Source: Owenia fusiformis
Taxonomy: Eukaryota; Annelida; Polychaeta; Sabellida; Oweniidae
Direction of reading: 5' to 3'
Assembly: GCA_903813345.2 (NCBI GenBank)
Contig: CAIIXF020000008.1
Span: 4,537,341 to 4,601,340 of the forward strand
Length of the DNA: 64,000 nt
In this document: piece by piece, positions 1 to 12,700 of the stretch
Numbering within the stretch: the first letter of the stretch is position 1
Layout: each line of letters starts with the position of its first letter
Translations under genes and position numbers: made by a program
The notes under the pieces: generated by a model
Database searches by the model: none
Seen by the model: the letters and a program-made list of their open reading frames with translations, nothing else
What the model was told of the DNA's origin: nothing

Positions 1-402
1 AATTCAAAACAGATTTTAAAGATTTAAAGAGAAGAAATAAAATGTAACTAGGCATATCATAGAAAAAAATGAATAGAGGGATTATCACATACTTAATACT
101 GTGGATATGAAGCCTGTCCGGAATGTAATTTTTGATAAATTATTTACCAGGGAATTATGACATTAAAAGGATAAATGGTTCATGCTGAATTATATATGAA
201 AGAACCATAGACCGACTGTGAATTATAGTGACATAAGTGGACAACCTGATAGAGTTAATATCAATAAAATATTGGAAAGGGAAATAGATATCTATTTTAT
301 GGCTAACAGAGCTTTTCATTTAACAAAGTGTTTTTAATACTAACTGATAAAGGACCGCTTGTTCTGATAATGCTGAAATTGAGCAAATCATTACTTTTTC
401 AG
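1..402. other. Upstream sequence before exon 1
   Basis: AT-rich, with no open frame or repeat that I recognise. Probably intron or 5' flank, because exon 1 has an acceptor at 401-402. Confidence 0.4.
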
Positions 403-736
403 GTTACCGGAACGCCAATTTCTGATATATGAAACCTGATAGTCTCCTGCATTGAGAAAATAATCAACAAATAACTGCTGAGAATATAAAATGAAAATGC
501 CAGCTGAAGTTCAAAATAGTACGCCACCTGTAATTATGGGAAACCCAAAATTGCCAGATACAACTGTTGACTCATGGATGGATATAAAGACATCAACGCC
601 AATGTCAAGACAGCCGCGATTGAAGGTGCGAGACACTGGCTTGATGGGAAGTAGTAAGAAGTTGTATCAAAGACGCGATAAATCCCCTGTCAAGATGGGT
701 ATGATTGGTGGAGAATGGGCCCTCAAAGAATGTGAG
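403..736 (+). CDS. Exon 1: start codon, N-terminal leader and start of CH domain
   Basis: The coding part is 491-736 (82 codons). An in-frame TGA at 479-481 excludes an upstream start in this exon, and a second Met follows at 497. A good acceptor (polypyrimidine run ending in AG at 401-402) suggests that the exon begins at 403 with 5' UTR and that a non-coding exon lies further upstream, perhaps outside the window. The donor is GAG|GTAAGT, phase 0. The protein begins MKMPAEVQNS, is basic and Ser/Thr-rich, and ends GGEWALKECE, which runs straight into the CH helix of the next exon. Confidence 0.72.
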
Positions 737-3700
737 GTAAGTGCAATTTTTAATTCTTACTATCAAAATGTGTTTTACATATTCAGATTGTCAAATTGTC
801 AGCAAGGTTACTTATGATAATCTTTGTGGAAAATGGATTTTGTTTTTCTCCAATGGGTGATAATCAAAATGTTGAATTACAAATGTACTAAGATTAATTA
901 ATATTTTGTGTGACATTGACAGAATCATAAGTTCATCTTATGAATAAGCAGAATCTCAAGAGCATTGTAATTGTTCTTTACTACAGAAGTCATCATAAAC
1001 TTTACAAATACTACAGATGTCATATTAAACATTACAAATGTCAAAGTCTGAGAACTTTATAAAGTCTGACATATACTTTGAATTGTTTTATATTCTTTGT
1101 ATCTAAGATACCTTTACTATTAAGTATGATATGGCTAACTATAGCGAATGAACACAGGTTTCAGATTTCAGACATCTTGACGTACTGATAAACCAGTCTG
1201 AATAACAAGAATGTTTGTTTAATAACGATGTCTTATCTTTAATTGTTTTGACAATGGTATGAATTGTAAATAAATTCAGTTTGAAAATATTTAAATTGAT
1301 AAATTATGATAAGAAATTGCCAAGAAATGGAGCTTGATTCCTTGGCTTCTTAGTACCAATGGAATATTCAAGTTTGAAACTTAGCTACGTTACAATTCCC
1401 AGCTTGATAATCTCAATCATATAAGTTACAAATTGAATTGTATTGTCTTTGATGTTGACTACATTAATTGATGACATAATTGATTAATTAATGAGGTACT
1501 GAGATTGTGTCACTGTTTGCGTACATTGATAGATATGTTTCTGTGATATCATGTGGTGATCTACCCTGAATCCTGATTGGCCCCTGAGTCCCCATACACT
1601 CTGACTTTTCTAGATGATTTAACAGGTTTGAAGCTGATACCATCTCAATGATCTTAAATATATCTTTCATGGCAATATTGTGAAATTAATATCAGATACA
1701 CATTATTGTTTTGGGTGCATTGTTTTGATTTGTTGAAAACAAATTCAAACAAACTTCTATACTTTGCAAAGAATCATCTCTCTTTTTAAGAGTTAGACAA
1801 AGTTGAGCTGTTTTAAAGGGTGTTCCTACATCCCCAATCTGCACTCCGAAATCATAGTACTGTATGGTACATTAAGAGCATGGTTCTGTAGAGTTTCGTT
1901 TACAGCACAATACGGTACTGTTTTAGTCATTGGTACTGTATGGTGCCACATTTTACGGTACTGTACAGCATCATAGTCAAAACTGTAAAGCTGGCACTGT
2001 TAGAGATTTGCTGTGTAAGGTACACTGACATGCCATTACATAAACACCTAGTTTCAGAATTCTCCCTTTCGCGGTTCGCCCTTTGAATCAGAACGTTCGC
2101 AAATATGCACTGAAAGAGCACTCAAAAAGGACAAAATTTGATTGGTCAATAATTTCTTACTATGCATTTCGCGTAGCTATTTGCGTGACCCGAAAGTTCT
2201 AAATCAAACTAATTACGCAATTTTGTTTTTACACCCGCACGCTAAATAAAACAATGTCACCATCGGAAGTGTTCTTCTTTGTCATTGCTTTAATAGTCAG
2301 TATACCGAGTTTAATCAATGAAAAATTTTACAATGAACAACAAAATTTGGAAACGAGTACTATAGATTTGCTGAACAGATTGACCTAGATAATAGCGACG
2401 CGTCTTCTTTGGTCTACTGCTCAGTTGTTTGTGGGTTTTCAACGTAACTCTATAATGTAATTTGAAGATGAATACTATTATTCAGTTGTTGCATCGATGT
2501 TGCAGTTTGTAGTGCGGTAAGATTTGCATGAAAGTATTGAACGTCGAATGGAATTGTTTTTTCCAATATGGCGACTAGTCAACTGATCACGTGACCTTCT
2601 CTTCCGGAATATTTTCTCACTTTTCAATCATCGTTTTCACCACGCCATGAATCAATACAATGAAAAAAATAGCTGTTATATTAAGATTAATAAGAGATCA
2701 ATCGTTTCTCATAATTTTTTCTGTACTCTCGTACGGGAATATGAACGAATATATCGATTGAAAAATAGGTGTGAAAATCCCCATGTTAAACCTATGAGGG
2801 AAAACAAGGAAGTAAAAATTTGTTCCTCCGCGAACTGCATCATGGGAAATATTTTGACCTTATAAGGAAGGATTTTTGCGTCTCCTCTTTTGAAGAGGGA
2901 ACAACGATTTCGAGAATTAGCATAAACTCTACATGCTTATGATGTTTGCCAATCAATAGCACTTCAAACACATTGTCATTGAAGGGGTGTGATACATTGT
3001 TGATACATTGTTGATACAATGAGGGGGATATTCCCAGGTGATGGAGAGGGTGTTATTGCCAGGGGGTATTCTCCGTACATCGAGAAGAAGTCATCTTATT
3101 TATTATATTTTTGGAGTTAACAATTTCAAATGATATGAAAACAAATCCACCTATAGATTTGATAAATAACTATTTCATTTCAATTGAATATGATAATAAA
3201 GAGTAACATAATATAAAAACATTTTTGGTAAATATTAGGTTTAAACTGAATTGTGTTCTATTCATGCTTCCTGTTTGGGACATTTATTTGCAATAGAAGG
3301 TAAATAAACTGGTCAATAGATGAAGATATTGATACTTAAAAGTGTAAAATGAGTTAATTCATTTTGATATTTTGGTGCAATGTGTGAACTTTCTTCTTAT
3401 AATAACATCTCATATGGTTGGGGACCTGTCATTTTGCAGTCATTTTGCTAATGCTAAATCTCGAGCAGATATAATCCTGAAATTAGTATGTTTCAGTTTT
3501 TTTAGAAAAGCTTCACAATTTCATCACATGTATCTTTATGTCAGGGTATGATAATAGAATATCAGTGTGGTGTATCCATAATATGTTTTTAAAAAAAATG
3601 TTTACATAATATTAATCATTACACATAAGAAGTCAGATAAAAATCAACCACAACCTTAGGGACCTGATATATGAAATATTGCACATTTCAATGATTTAAT

Positions 3701-6700
3701 CCTTGTGAAATGTAACTAATAATTCCAGGGACTTGCTTACTCAATTGATTAGGGTTCCTATATACAGAATGGCTTTTGATATCAAGTTCCATAGCCGATG
3801 GAGGAGCCATATCGATCATGTTATTAGGAATATCTCCATTTTTAAAATTCCAAAAATGCCTTATTAAGTTAGCGCATGTAAACACAACATTAGTTGTAGC
3901 TGTCAAGTGGGCAAATATTATTATTACAACCATATGATGGTTAATGCCTTGTAGCAACAACGCATTGCGTGGTCCACGAGACTTGAAATAATTCCCTTAG
4001 TAAAAATTTGCAACGTTTGAGTTTTAAAACATGAAATACGCTGGAATAGAAAGGATAATGGTGAATTGAAATAAATAATTTTAAAATTTACACTCTAAAT
4101 TGTACAGAAATTCAAAAAATTGAGTATTTCATTGACGTTTAAGAAACTATGATATGAAATAAGTATAGCCAGAGCAAATTTTTAACAGGGGATTTTCAAA
4201 TATGATCAAAAATACTGTTGATCTTACATTGTTTAGTAAAGTAAACTGGCTGATTTAAATGATGTTATTTTAATATATTTCCAAAAGAAAACATTTGGTT
4301 TGACAATATTTGTTATATCATGTTTGTGAAGAATTCTGTTAAATGGCTTTTATGGTGCCATGGGTTAGATCCGCAGAATAGAGTCTTGCTTCAAAACCCT
4401 TGACTCCCCTGTATCTACTTTAACAACAGGCTGTTGTAAAGTAGATAAGGGAAGGGGTGGGGTCCAGAGTCTTTTTTATATATGACTTTCTCCAAAAATT
4501 CTTATGTCCTACAAATGTACATGCTGATAAAACTTGGTATTGTCGACAAAGTCATCTGGGAAAATCTGTTTTCTCTTTGTTTTGAACAATTCTGAGAAAC
4601 ATTTCACATACATTGTGTTTTCTGGTTGCAAAATATTGCATTCTGAATTTCATTGTACTCCTTGAAAATTCTTTTTCTAACATTTATATATCCTTCACTG
4701 TTGCTTTAACACCAATATGACCCCATGCGATGATCTAACAATATGCTACCATATACACAATGTCATGTGTCCACAATAGAAGTCAAATAGAGAACTCACG
4801 TCAGGTTAGTTTATGTACTGCATCATGGAAATCCGTTATTATGGAAATGTAGACGTTTATATGTTAATTTTAGCAGTTGGAATTATCAGTACAATTGAAA
4901 AAATTATACCCAATCAAAACAATATTTATGTAACTTCTTGATTTTCAAACAAAACATAATACTATTTCTGTTAAATCCACTTTTCTGTTATTATTTAATT
5001 TGAATATCCCATAAAAGAGTGTTAAAACTGCACTTTGAAAAATGCTATTGCAGTAATTTCACTAATAATACGATCCATAATCCATAACGTAAAGTGTATT
5101 TTTTGAATATTTTCTCATTGCAGCTAGAAAACATCAGAAACTCACAATGATTGCTGTCACAAATTGAAGTAACACTAAAATATCAACCAATATTTTTCTG
5201 AAGAAAAATGTTTTTTCTATCCATTGAAGAAGAAATGATCCACCAACTAGAACTCTAAATCTAGAATTGAACATTTAAAAAACATTTAGAACATTATAAA
5301 ATGAAGATTTAATATTCCATCCAATTATTTAAATTAGAAATAAAAAGCCAAAAGATGCATAATCCATATATTTATAGTCAATCAATCAAGCCACAAGAGT
5401 AGGACACAATTAAATCAATATTGATTGTTTACATAAGAATCACTTTTTGCATTAATGGTGCATAAACATTTGTAATATTGCCCTTTGTACAGTTAGAATG
5501 TCAATTTGGCTCTGAGTTTTGATCAAATTAAAGGTAATAATGTAATACATGGGCTTCTATAGTTCTGGTAGAGAAACTGAATATGTTATTTAATATATAT
5601 ATAAAACATAAGAGGTAATTGATGAATCTAAAAAGCATGAAGCTGTTTATTTATATTTCATTTGCATATTTGTACAATCTTTGTTATATGGGTTGATCAG
5701 TGTAACCTGGGAAAGGGTAGGACAACTAATATTTTTCTTATCTAAAACATTTTTTGAAAAGCTCTCCTCTATGTGATGCTTTGTATGTTAATATATCATG
5801 TTGCATGCAAGGGATAATTTCTTTTCAAGTCCAACAAGATAATGTTTAAAAGACAGCATGACTTGATGTGTTGTTAACTAAATTAAGCATATATTCAATG
5901 TGTAAGCGTAAGTGGCAACGGAAAATTCTAAAACTGGTTACAGAAGAAAGAAAACATCTTAGAGTGCGCCATTCACAAGGAAAATAAACCCCAACTATCC
6001 CAATATCATAATCCAACATGAAAAGAAACAGTATCTTACCCCCTCCCCCACCATTCAAGTACCAATATCACAATCCGAGACCATACCACCAAGGGATATT
6101 TCATGCATACTCATATTCATTCCAAATATTCAAACCGGAATGATACTTTTTCATTCTTTACCTTTTCAGTATGGAATGAACATTATATTTTATAACACGA
6201 GTGCAACTGATGTTAGAATTAAAATGATCAGTAATGGAATTATCAGCTCTAAACATGCCATATGTTGTTTAGTTATAAAACACAAGCTTAGATGTGATGG
6301 ATGAGAAATTGATCAAAGGTTTGGAAGCTATAATTCAGTTGTCTGATGTCTAACAATGATATTGTTTTAGTTTTCTTCGTTGGTAGTGGCATAACCTGTT
6401 GTTTCCATAGAAAGATGTCACCACTGGATTTTAGTGTTATTACTTGATTGTAAATTCTACATCTTGCTGCCAGTAGTAGAAATCATACTCATTAACACTC
6501 ATTACATATCTAGAAATAGGATTGTCGAAATTTTATCGTTTAATACACAAATCTCCTATTATGTCATTAAAAATGATCAACAAGATTTTTAAGCTATAAA
6601 CGAAAGGCTTTATTCCTCAGGCATAGTACATTAGTTATTCTCATCACCAATTAACATGATTTGTTTGCTAAATAACCATCAGTATCAGTATATAAAACTA

Positions 6701-9700
6701 GCATATTGTACTGATTCCAAAAACTCAATTTATCGCATTAAAGTCCAAAACCTTTTTTTGAAAAATGTGAAGTCCTCCATAGGTTAAATTGCCAGTCACT
6801 CAGATCATAGTTAAGAGACAGCATGATATATTCAATTTTAGAAAAGTAAACGTATTATATGTAAATAAAGTATCCAAATCAGAATATAACTGTTTTGTAT
6901 CCCCTCCCACGATATGTTAAGGACTTTACCTATATTGATACGAGTGGTACATGAATGCAACTAATATAAGCATTAAAATAATCTGTAGTGGAATTATTGG
7001 CTTTTAACATGAAACATAACATATGCTGTCTATAAAATACAAGCTATGTTGTGATGGATGAGAAATTAATCATAGGTTTAGAAGCTATAATTCAGTTGTC
7101 TCATATCTAAAAACGATATGTTGGTTGAAGCATAACTATTGTTTCCACAGAAAGATGTCACCACCGGACATAAATGACATACTACTTCCCATGTTCTGTA
7201 AAGTGACTTAAGTAATTGAATGCTCCATATCTCATACCAAAATCTGTGATGAATTTTGCCATTTTTTTTTTTTGATAAAAAATAGTGGTATTTATCATAT
7301 TGTGTTTCGTTCAGTCATATGGTTGAAGAGGAACCAGAATATTGTCATATCAATGCTTGTCAAATTTTCTGCATAGTGACCATACACAGAATTTATAGTT
7401 TCATACAACCAGAACCCAAACGTTCTCAGTTAATATTGCTTGATATCAGTTAATATAGCTTGTTATTTGGTATTCAAGCACAGAATACTTCATCAGCACG
7501 AAGTGAGAATCTCCAAATGTGTGATTGCCAATCATTCAAAGTCTTTATTCACTAACAATTCATTATTTCATACAGTTGAAGCATTTGTATTTGCATTTGC
7601 CATGTATCACACATGTGACACATTTTTGGTATCCTTCCATCTTTCTCTGTTTGCAGCCTTTGCATTTTGAAAACAGATTTGTACCATGTTTACACTTTTT
7701 GCAGTAGTACTCACCTAAAATACAAGAAATGCATATAAGATGTAACATAACACAAGATTTATTTAAGAAGATACTGTTTATAGATATTGAGCTCTTTACG
7801 TAGTATTATATTCTATACTGTGACAGTGTTGCAGTTTTCTTAGTGTATTCTTCAAGAAGTAATGTTTGAGGGTTGAAGAGGTTAGCTTTAATACATTTTC
7901 CAATCACATAGAATTACATACTGTTTGGACACTTGGATTCTGGCATTGAGTCATTGTCATAGAAATTACCATCTGGGAAACACTTTGCATTATTCTCAAG
8001 AGAAGCACCTTTAGAGGTTAATTCACCAATCTGAAAGCATATGCATGCAAAAAGAGAAGAATAAAGGAAATGAAATGGTTAGCAATATACTATTAAAAGT
8101 ATATCAAATTAAATGATCTCTAATTATTGTGTGAAGTGTGTTAAATTGTTCTTAAAAAGGCAATTTCAGGTTCAAAATAAATTCAATGTAATTTTATCAT
8201 TTTTTACTGATTGTGAACAAAATAAATGCACTGAGTTATATAATGTTAAAAACCTTTCGTGGAGTCCCATCTGCTTTCCAGTAGAAAATATCATAACCAT
8301 TAACACTCTCCCAATCACGTATCTCAAAGTTCTGGCCTGAATTATTAAAGCAACTTAAATGTTAACAGGGATGAACTGTCAAACCTAAGTCATTAGATTG
8401 AACAGACTAGGTAAATAATTTGGTGAGGGGTAAGGGAATAATATAAGTTTATGACTGAATAGATTCTGCTTGGGCATATGTAGAGACAAATGGAGTATAT
8501 TTCATATCATTACATAACTGTGGTATCAAATTGCTGCACCAAACCCAACCAACCCAATTGGTATATTAATGATTAATTGACTGTATCCATTTGCAATTTT
8601 CAGTACTTGTTTGTGATAATGCTGACACATCCCACATGCCAACTCATACTTTTCTATTGCCACTATTTTTACTGTTCATTGATAGTAGGTTAGCTACATA
8701 AGATTATACCATTGACATCCTTGAAGGACATATTTCCCATTGTTTGAATAATCTCTTCTCCGAATGCTGTTCCAAATTCAGGACATACAGCCATGGCTCT
8801 TGACCCACATTTCTCTGTTAGTCTCTTCATGGTAGCTATACTGAGTGCATACACAGCATTTATCACATGCTTTACATAGGTGCTTTGACTATACTCTTCA
8901 AGTTCTGTTACGCTTCCCTTGGTAGGGCAGGTAGTGTTTTGACATTTGTGCATAGCTTCAAAGTACTTGTTGAAGAAAGGATTGGATGGACAACACCCAT
9001 ATCTGAAGATTAAGAGATAAGGCAATGATAAAAATAAGAAATAATAATAAAGTATATGTTGATAAAGTATAATAAATGTTCATCATTTCAATTTCAAGTA
9101 TTGTAAACCTTTTTGGGTTTTTCTTCAACATGTATCATAATGACTAGGTTATGCCTGAAATGTCACATGATCTTCTTTTGGATCGCAAAAATGATTCCTG
9201 AATGGTGGTGAACATTTTGTTTCTTTATAGGTTAGATCATGGTGTAATGACCTTCGATAGCAATTAGTTGCTACGTTTACAATCTCTGCTGTAGTGGCTA
9301 GCCTCTTTGGTAGAATTGGTAGAGTGTCTGACTTGAGAGTGGAAGATCCTGGGTTTGATTCCCGCACTGGGCATTGAATTTAGCACACTCCCTTTTGGGT
9401 CTAGTATCTGGCTCGTTACACTACAGCTCCCCGACGGATGTGCCCAAGGGTCGTTACAGTAGTTTGGGAAAAGTTGGGTTTCATTTCATTTTCTTTGTGT
9501 ATTCTATAAAATTCTCTTTGGTCTTTTCTCTTTTATCGTTGTGCTTACATATTTACTCAATATTTTATCAAGATGAAGTTGTCTAACCTGAGAGTTGCCA
9601 TAAATGCATCAAAAGCTGCAACATTCTCTCCATATAAAGAAACAGATATTGACCCTTTAGCAGCATCTTCGTGACCTTGGACCACATGTTCCGATTTCCC

Positions 9701-12700
9701 CCATGTCTCTGATCCAACAAATACTAAACCTACAATAATAGTTGATAATAAACATAGTGTTTTAATGAATTTCAACTAACAACATCAACTTAAATATATT
9801 TAATAAAATTCCAAATATCATTTACTCAAAAAGCATAGAGCATTTTCCATTGAAAGTAGATCACTGGATAAATATGTTGAGGTTCAACTTTAATGTTCAT
9901 ATATTCTAATTTTTGGGTTTTCCACTTTTGCCATTTTGCTTACATAATGTTGACAATGGTCACAATAGTCAATGTTATACAGTGTGTATCAAAAAAAAAC
10001 GCAACAGATTGTTATCTCGGAAAAGCACAAAACCAATGATAACAGCATTAATTTCATTCAATGCACCATAAAGCCATGTGTCTCCTCTTCACAATGATAT
10101 ATCATTCATTGTTGATATTTGGTCATGGTTGGGCGAGTAATCATTCCATTTGCAAAGTGGGCCAAAATAAGCTTTTGGCCAAGTTATAAACATCGCAAAA
10201 GTCAGTGTACGGAGCCTGATGCAATATTGGAAAAAAACATAAAACCAATGCTGACTTCATCCCTTTCATTCAATGTTCCAAAAAGCCAAATTACTTACCC
10301 AAGTTTTAAAAAATGCAAAAGCCAGTACAAAGGGCATAGGGGCTATTGGAAGAAGATGTGACAGGTGTGGCATAGACAGTAAAGTGTCCATACTCATACT
10401 CTTGCAAGAATACATCCTATACCTCTCCAAATTGCCACCACTTCCTTGCACATAAAGATGCGCTCAAAGCAGAGAAAAGCAGCCCATGGGCAATTCTTTC
10501 TCGAGGTTTTGCAAATCTAGTGGAGGAATTGTGAGCACAGATGCTCCTGAGATAGCTCCAAAAGAAAAAGTCACAACAATTCAATTCAGAGGAACTTCCA
10601 TTGGCACTTAGCCCTTGCACTGATTTTTGCAATATCTAAAACTTGGCCAAGAGCCGATTTTGACCCACTGTATAAACGGAAGGATTTCTCACCCAACCAT
10701 TATTACATGTGAATGATAGACATATCATTGGAAAGAGGAAAGATGTGGCTTTATGATACATTAAATGAAATTGATGTTGTCATCACTAGTTTTGTGATTT
10801 TACAAGATAACTACTTGTTGCGTTTTTTTGATACGCCCTGTATTGGCATTTATCAATATAGATCTTATCAACCTAGAGACTTGTCCTGCATGTTCTCACT
10901 TACGTTTGACTTTTTTATCTGTAATATGCGATTTCTTTGCTTCTAGTATGCTTCTCAATACATTTAACCTTCCTAAAACCAGAACTACATCCGTCTTTGA
11001 GGTGTTTCCCGCAATTGCTAAAATGATTGCTTCTGCATTTGATGAATTTGATTGAATCTAAAAATATATAAATAATTTAGTCTTCATTTAAAACGCATCA
11101 AATTATATTGCATTTACATTGCTTTGATTGTTGCATCATTACAAAGAAAATGTTTTTAAAATATTCTGTTAAGCAAGGTGAATCCCAAAACGTAAAATTA
11201 ATCTGGTAATTTTTTGATTGTCAAATGCTATAAGTTAAAACAAATAGATACATCCTTGTATTGACTTTAAATACAATTAAACAAACATTTAACCTTTTCT
11301 AATCAATAAATACATAACATTGATTGAAGTGTTTAATGAGGAATAACATAATTTCATTTTTTACCTGAAGAAAATGACTAGTTGATATACACCCCCCTTC
11401 TCGTAAAAATTCTGTCCTGAACTGCATTTCCAAGTCACTTGCATATGTTGACCCATCTTCAATGATGACATGCACATTAAACCAACCCACACGGATCAAC
11501 ATGGCTGCCAGGGCAGGACCCTGGATATACATTAGATAATTTTCAAGAGCCAGTTCAATTATCTGTTAACAGTCTTGTTTTTTTTTTATTGTAGATTATC
11601 ATTATATAAACTGGCTGATATATCGTTTGCATGGTTAAATATGCTTTCTAATTAACACATTTTTTAATTAAAAAAATATCTACTTTTTCATATTAAAAAG
11701 TATTGAATGATGCAACTGTAAGACTATAGACATTATATCTTAAATATTTACACAGACATTGTACAAGACCACAGCCTTTATTTTATGGCAAATCCATAGT
11801 GACATATTTGTTATTCTTATCCCATTCTTTAATCATATTGATACCCCGCAATGTCTGATTTTATATTTTGATATTTTAAAATTCCAAAACAAATCCTCAC
11901 CTGCTTGTCATCTGATGGTATGGTTCTAACAAAATAAGGGAACCTGGTTCTGTTGCTTAATTTTGGGCTTGATGCAAATGGTGCTACTAAAGCTGTCTTT
12001 TCAGTCTTCAAGTAATCAGCAAGTTGTATTGTTTTATCACTGTTAGATGATCCAACAACTCCAACAACCAATGAAGAATTAATTGGCTTGCCTGTTGGAT
12101 CATTTATCTTTATATAGCCCCTTAAGAATTCTTTAACCATTTGAGTTCCACGTTCAGCATCTTTACAGTCATCCATAATGATAGCACCAATTTTGACATC
12201 CAACTCGGCAAACTGTCCCTTTTGTCTATTGACTTTTTTTAGAGCAAATGCGACAGCATCTGTGTACTGGTAACCGGAGTTTGTGCGTATGCCTGTACAT
12301 CCTTCTTCTGTTAAGGCAAATACTGCCACAATGTATACATCACCCTCTATGACCACAAACTTGGGTTGTGGTATGATATGTGGCAAGCGTGGCATGATAT
12401 CTATAATGGCTGTGGACAAAGCCAGGATATTCACCAGGCTGAAGAATATTCCTCGAATCCACATTTTGATACCTGAAGGAGAGGTTGAGCATGAGTAAAG
12501 TAAACCTGGTAGACATTTTCAGTAAATACAACCCATTTTGGTGAAAATAAATTAATCCTATATCTGGCCTTGTCACGTGGCATCTTTTAAATAGATCTCA
12601 CACCCTAGAAGTGTATCAGTTAAGAAAAATCATAGGAAAGTTTACAGAATTTTCATAATGTGTACCTATCAAATTGCAATTTATTTATAAACTTTCTAAT

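Larger units (their letters stand above)
737..7543. other. Intron 1 of CH-SAM gene, proximal part
   Basis: Mostly AT-rich sequence without genes. It holds the promoter-like island at 2240, a diverged copy of the dispersed repeat near 4089, the hairpin at 4375 and the duplicated segment at 6185/6945. Confidence 0.6.

Noticed and set aside
7440-7562. Continuation of the VFT gene into a seven-helix domain
   Set aside because: A stop and AATAAA follow at once, and no hydrophobic exons are visible on the minus strand down to position 1.
9301-9373. Functional tRNA gene (possible UGA anticodon)
   Set aside because: Stems are imperfect and a repeat body follows without a terminator; better explained as a SINE head.
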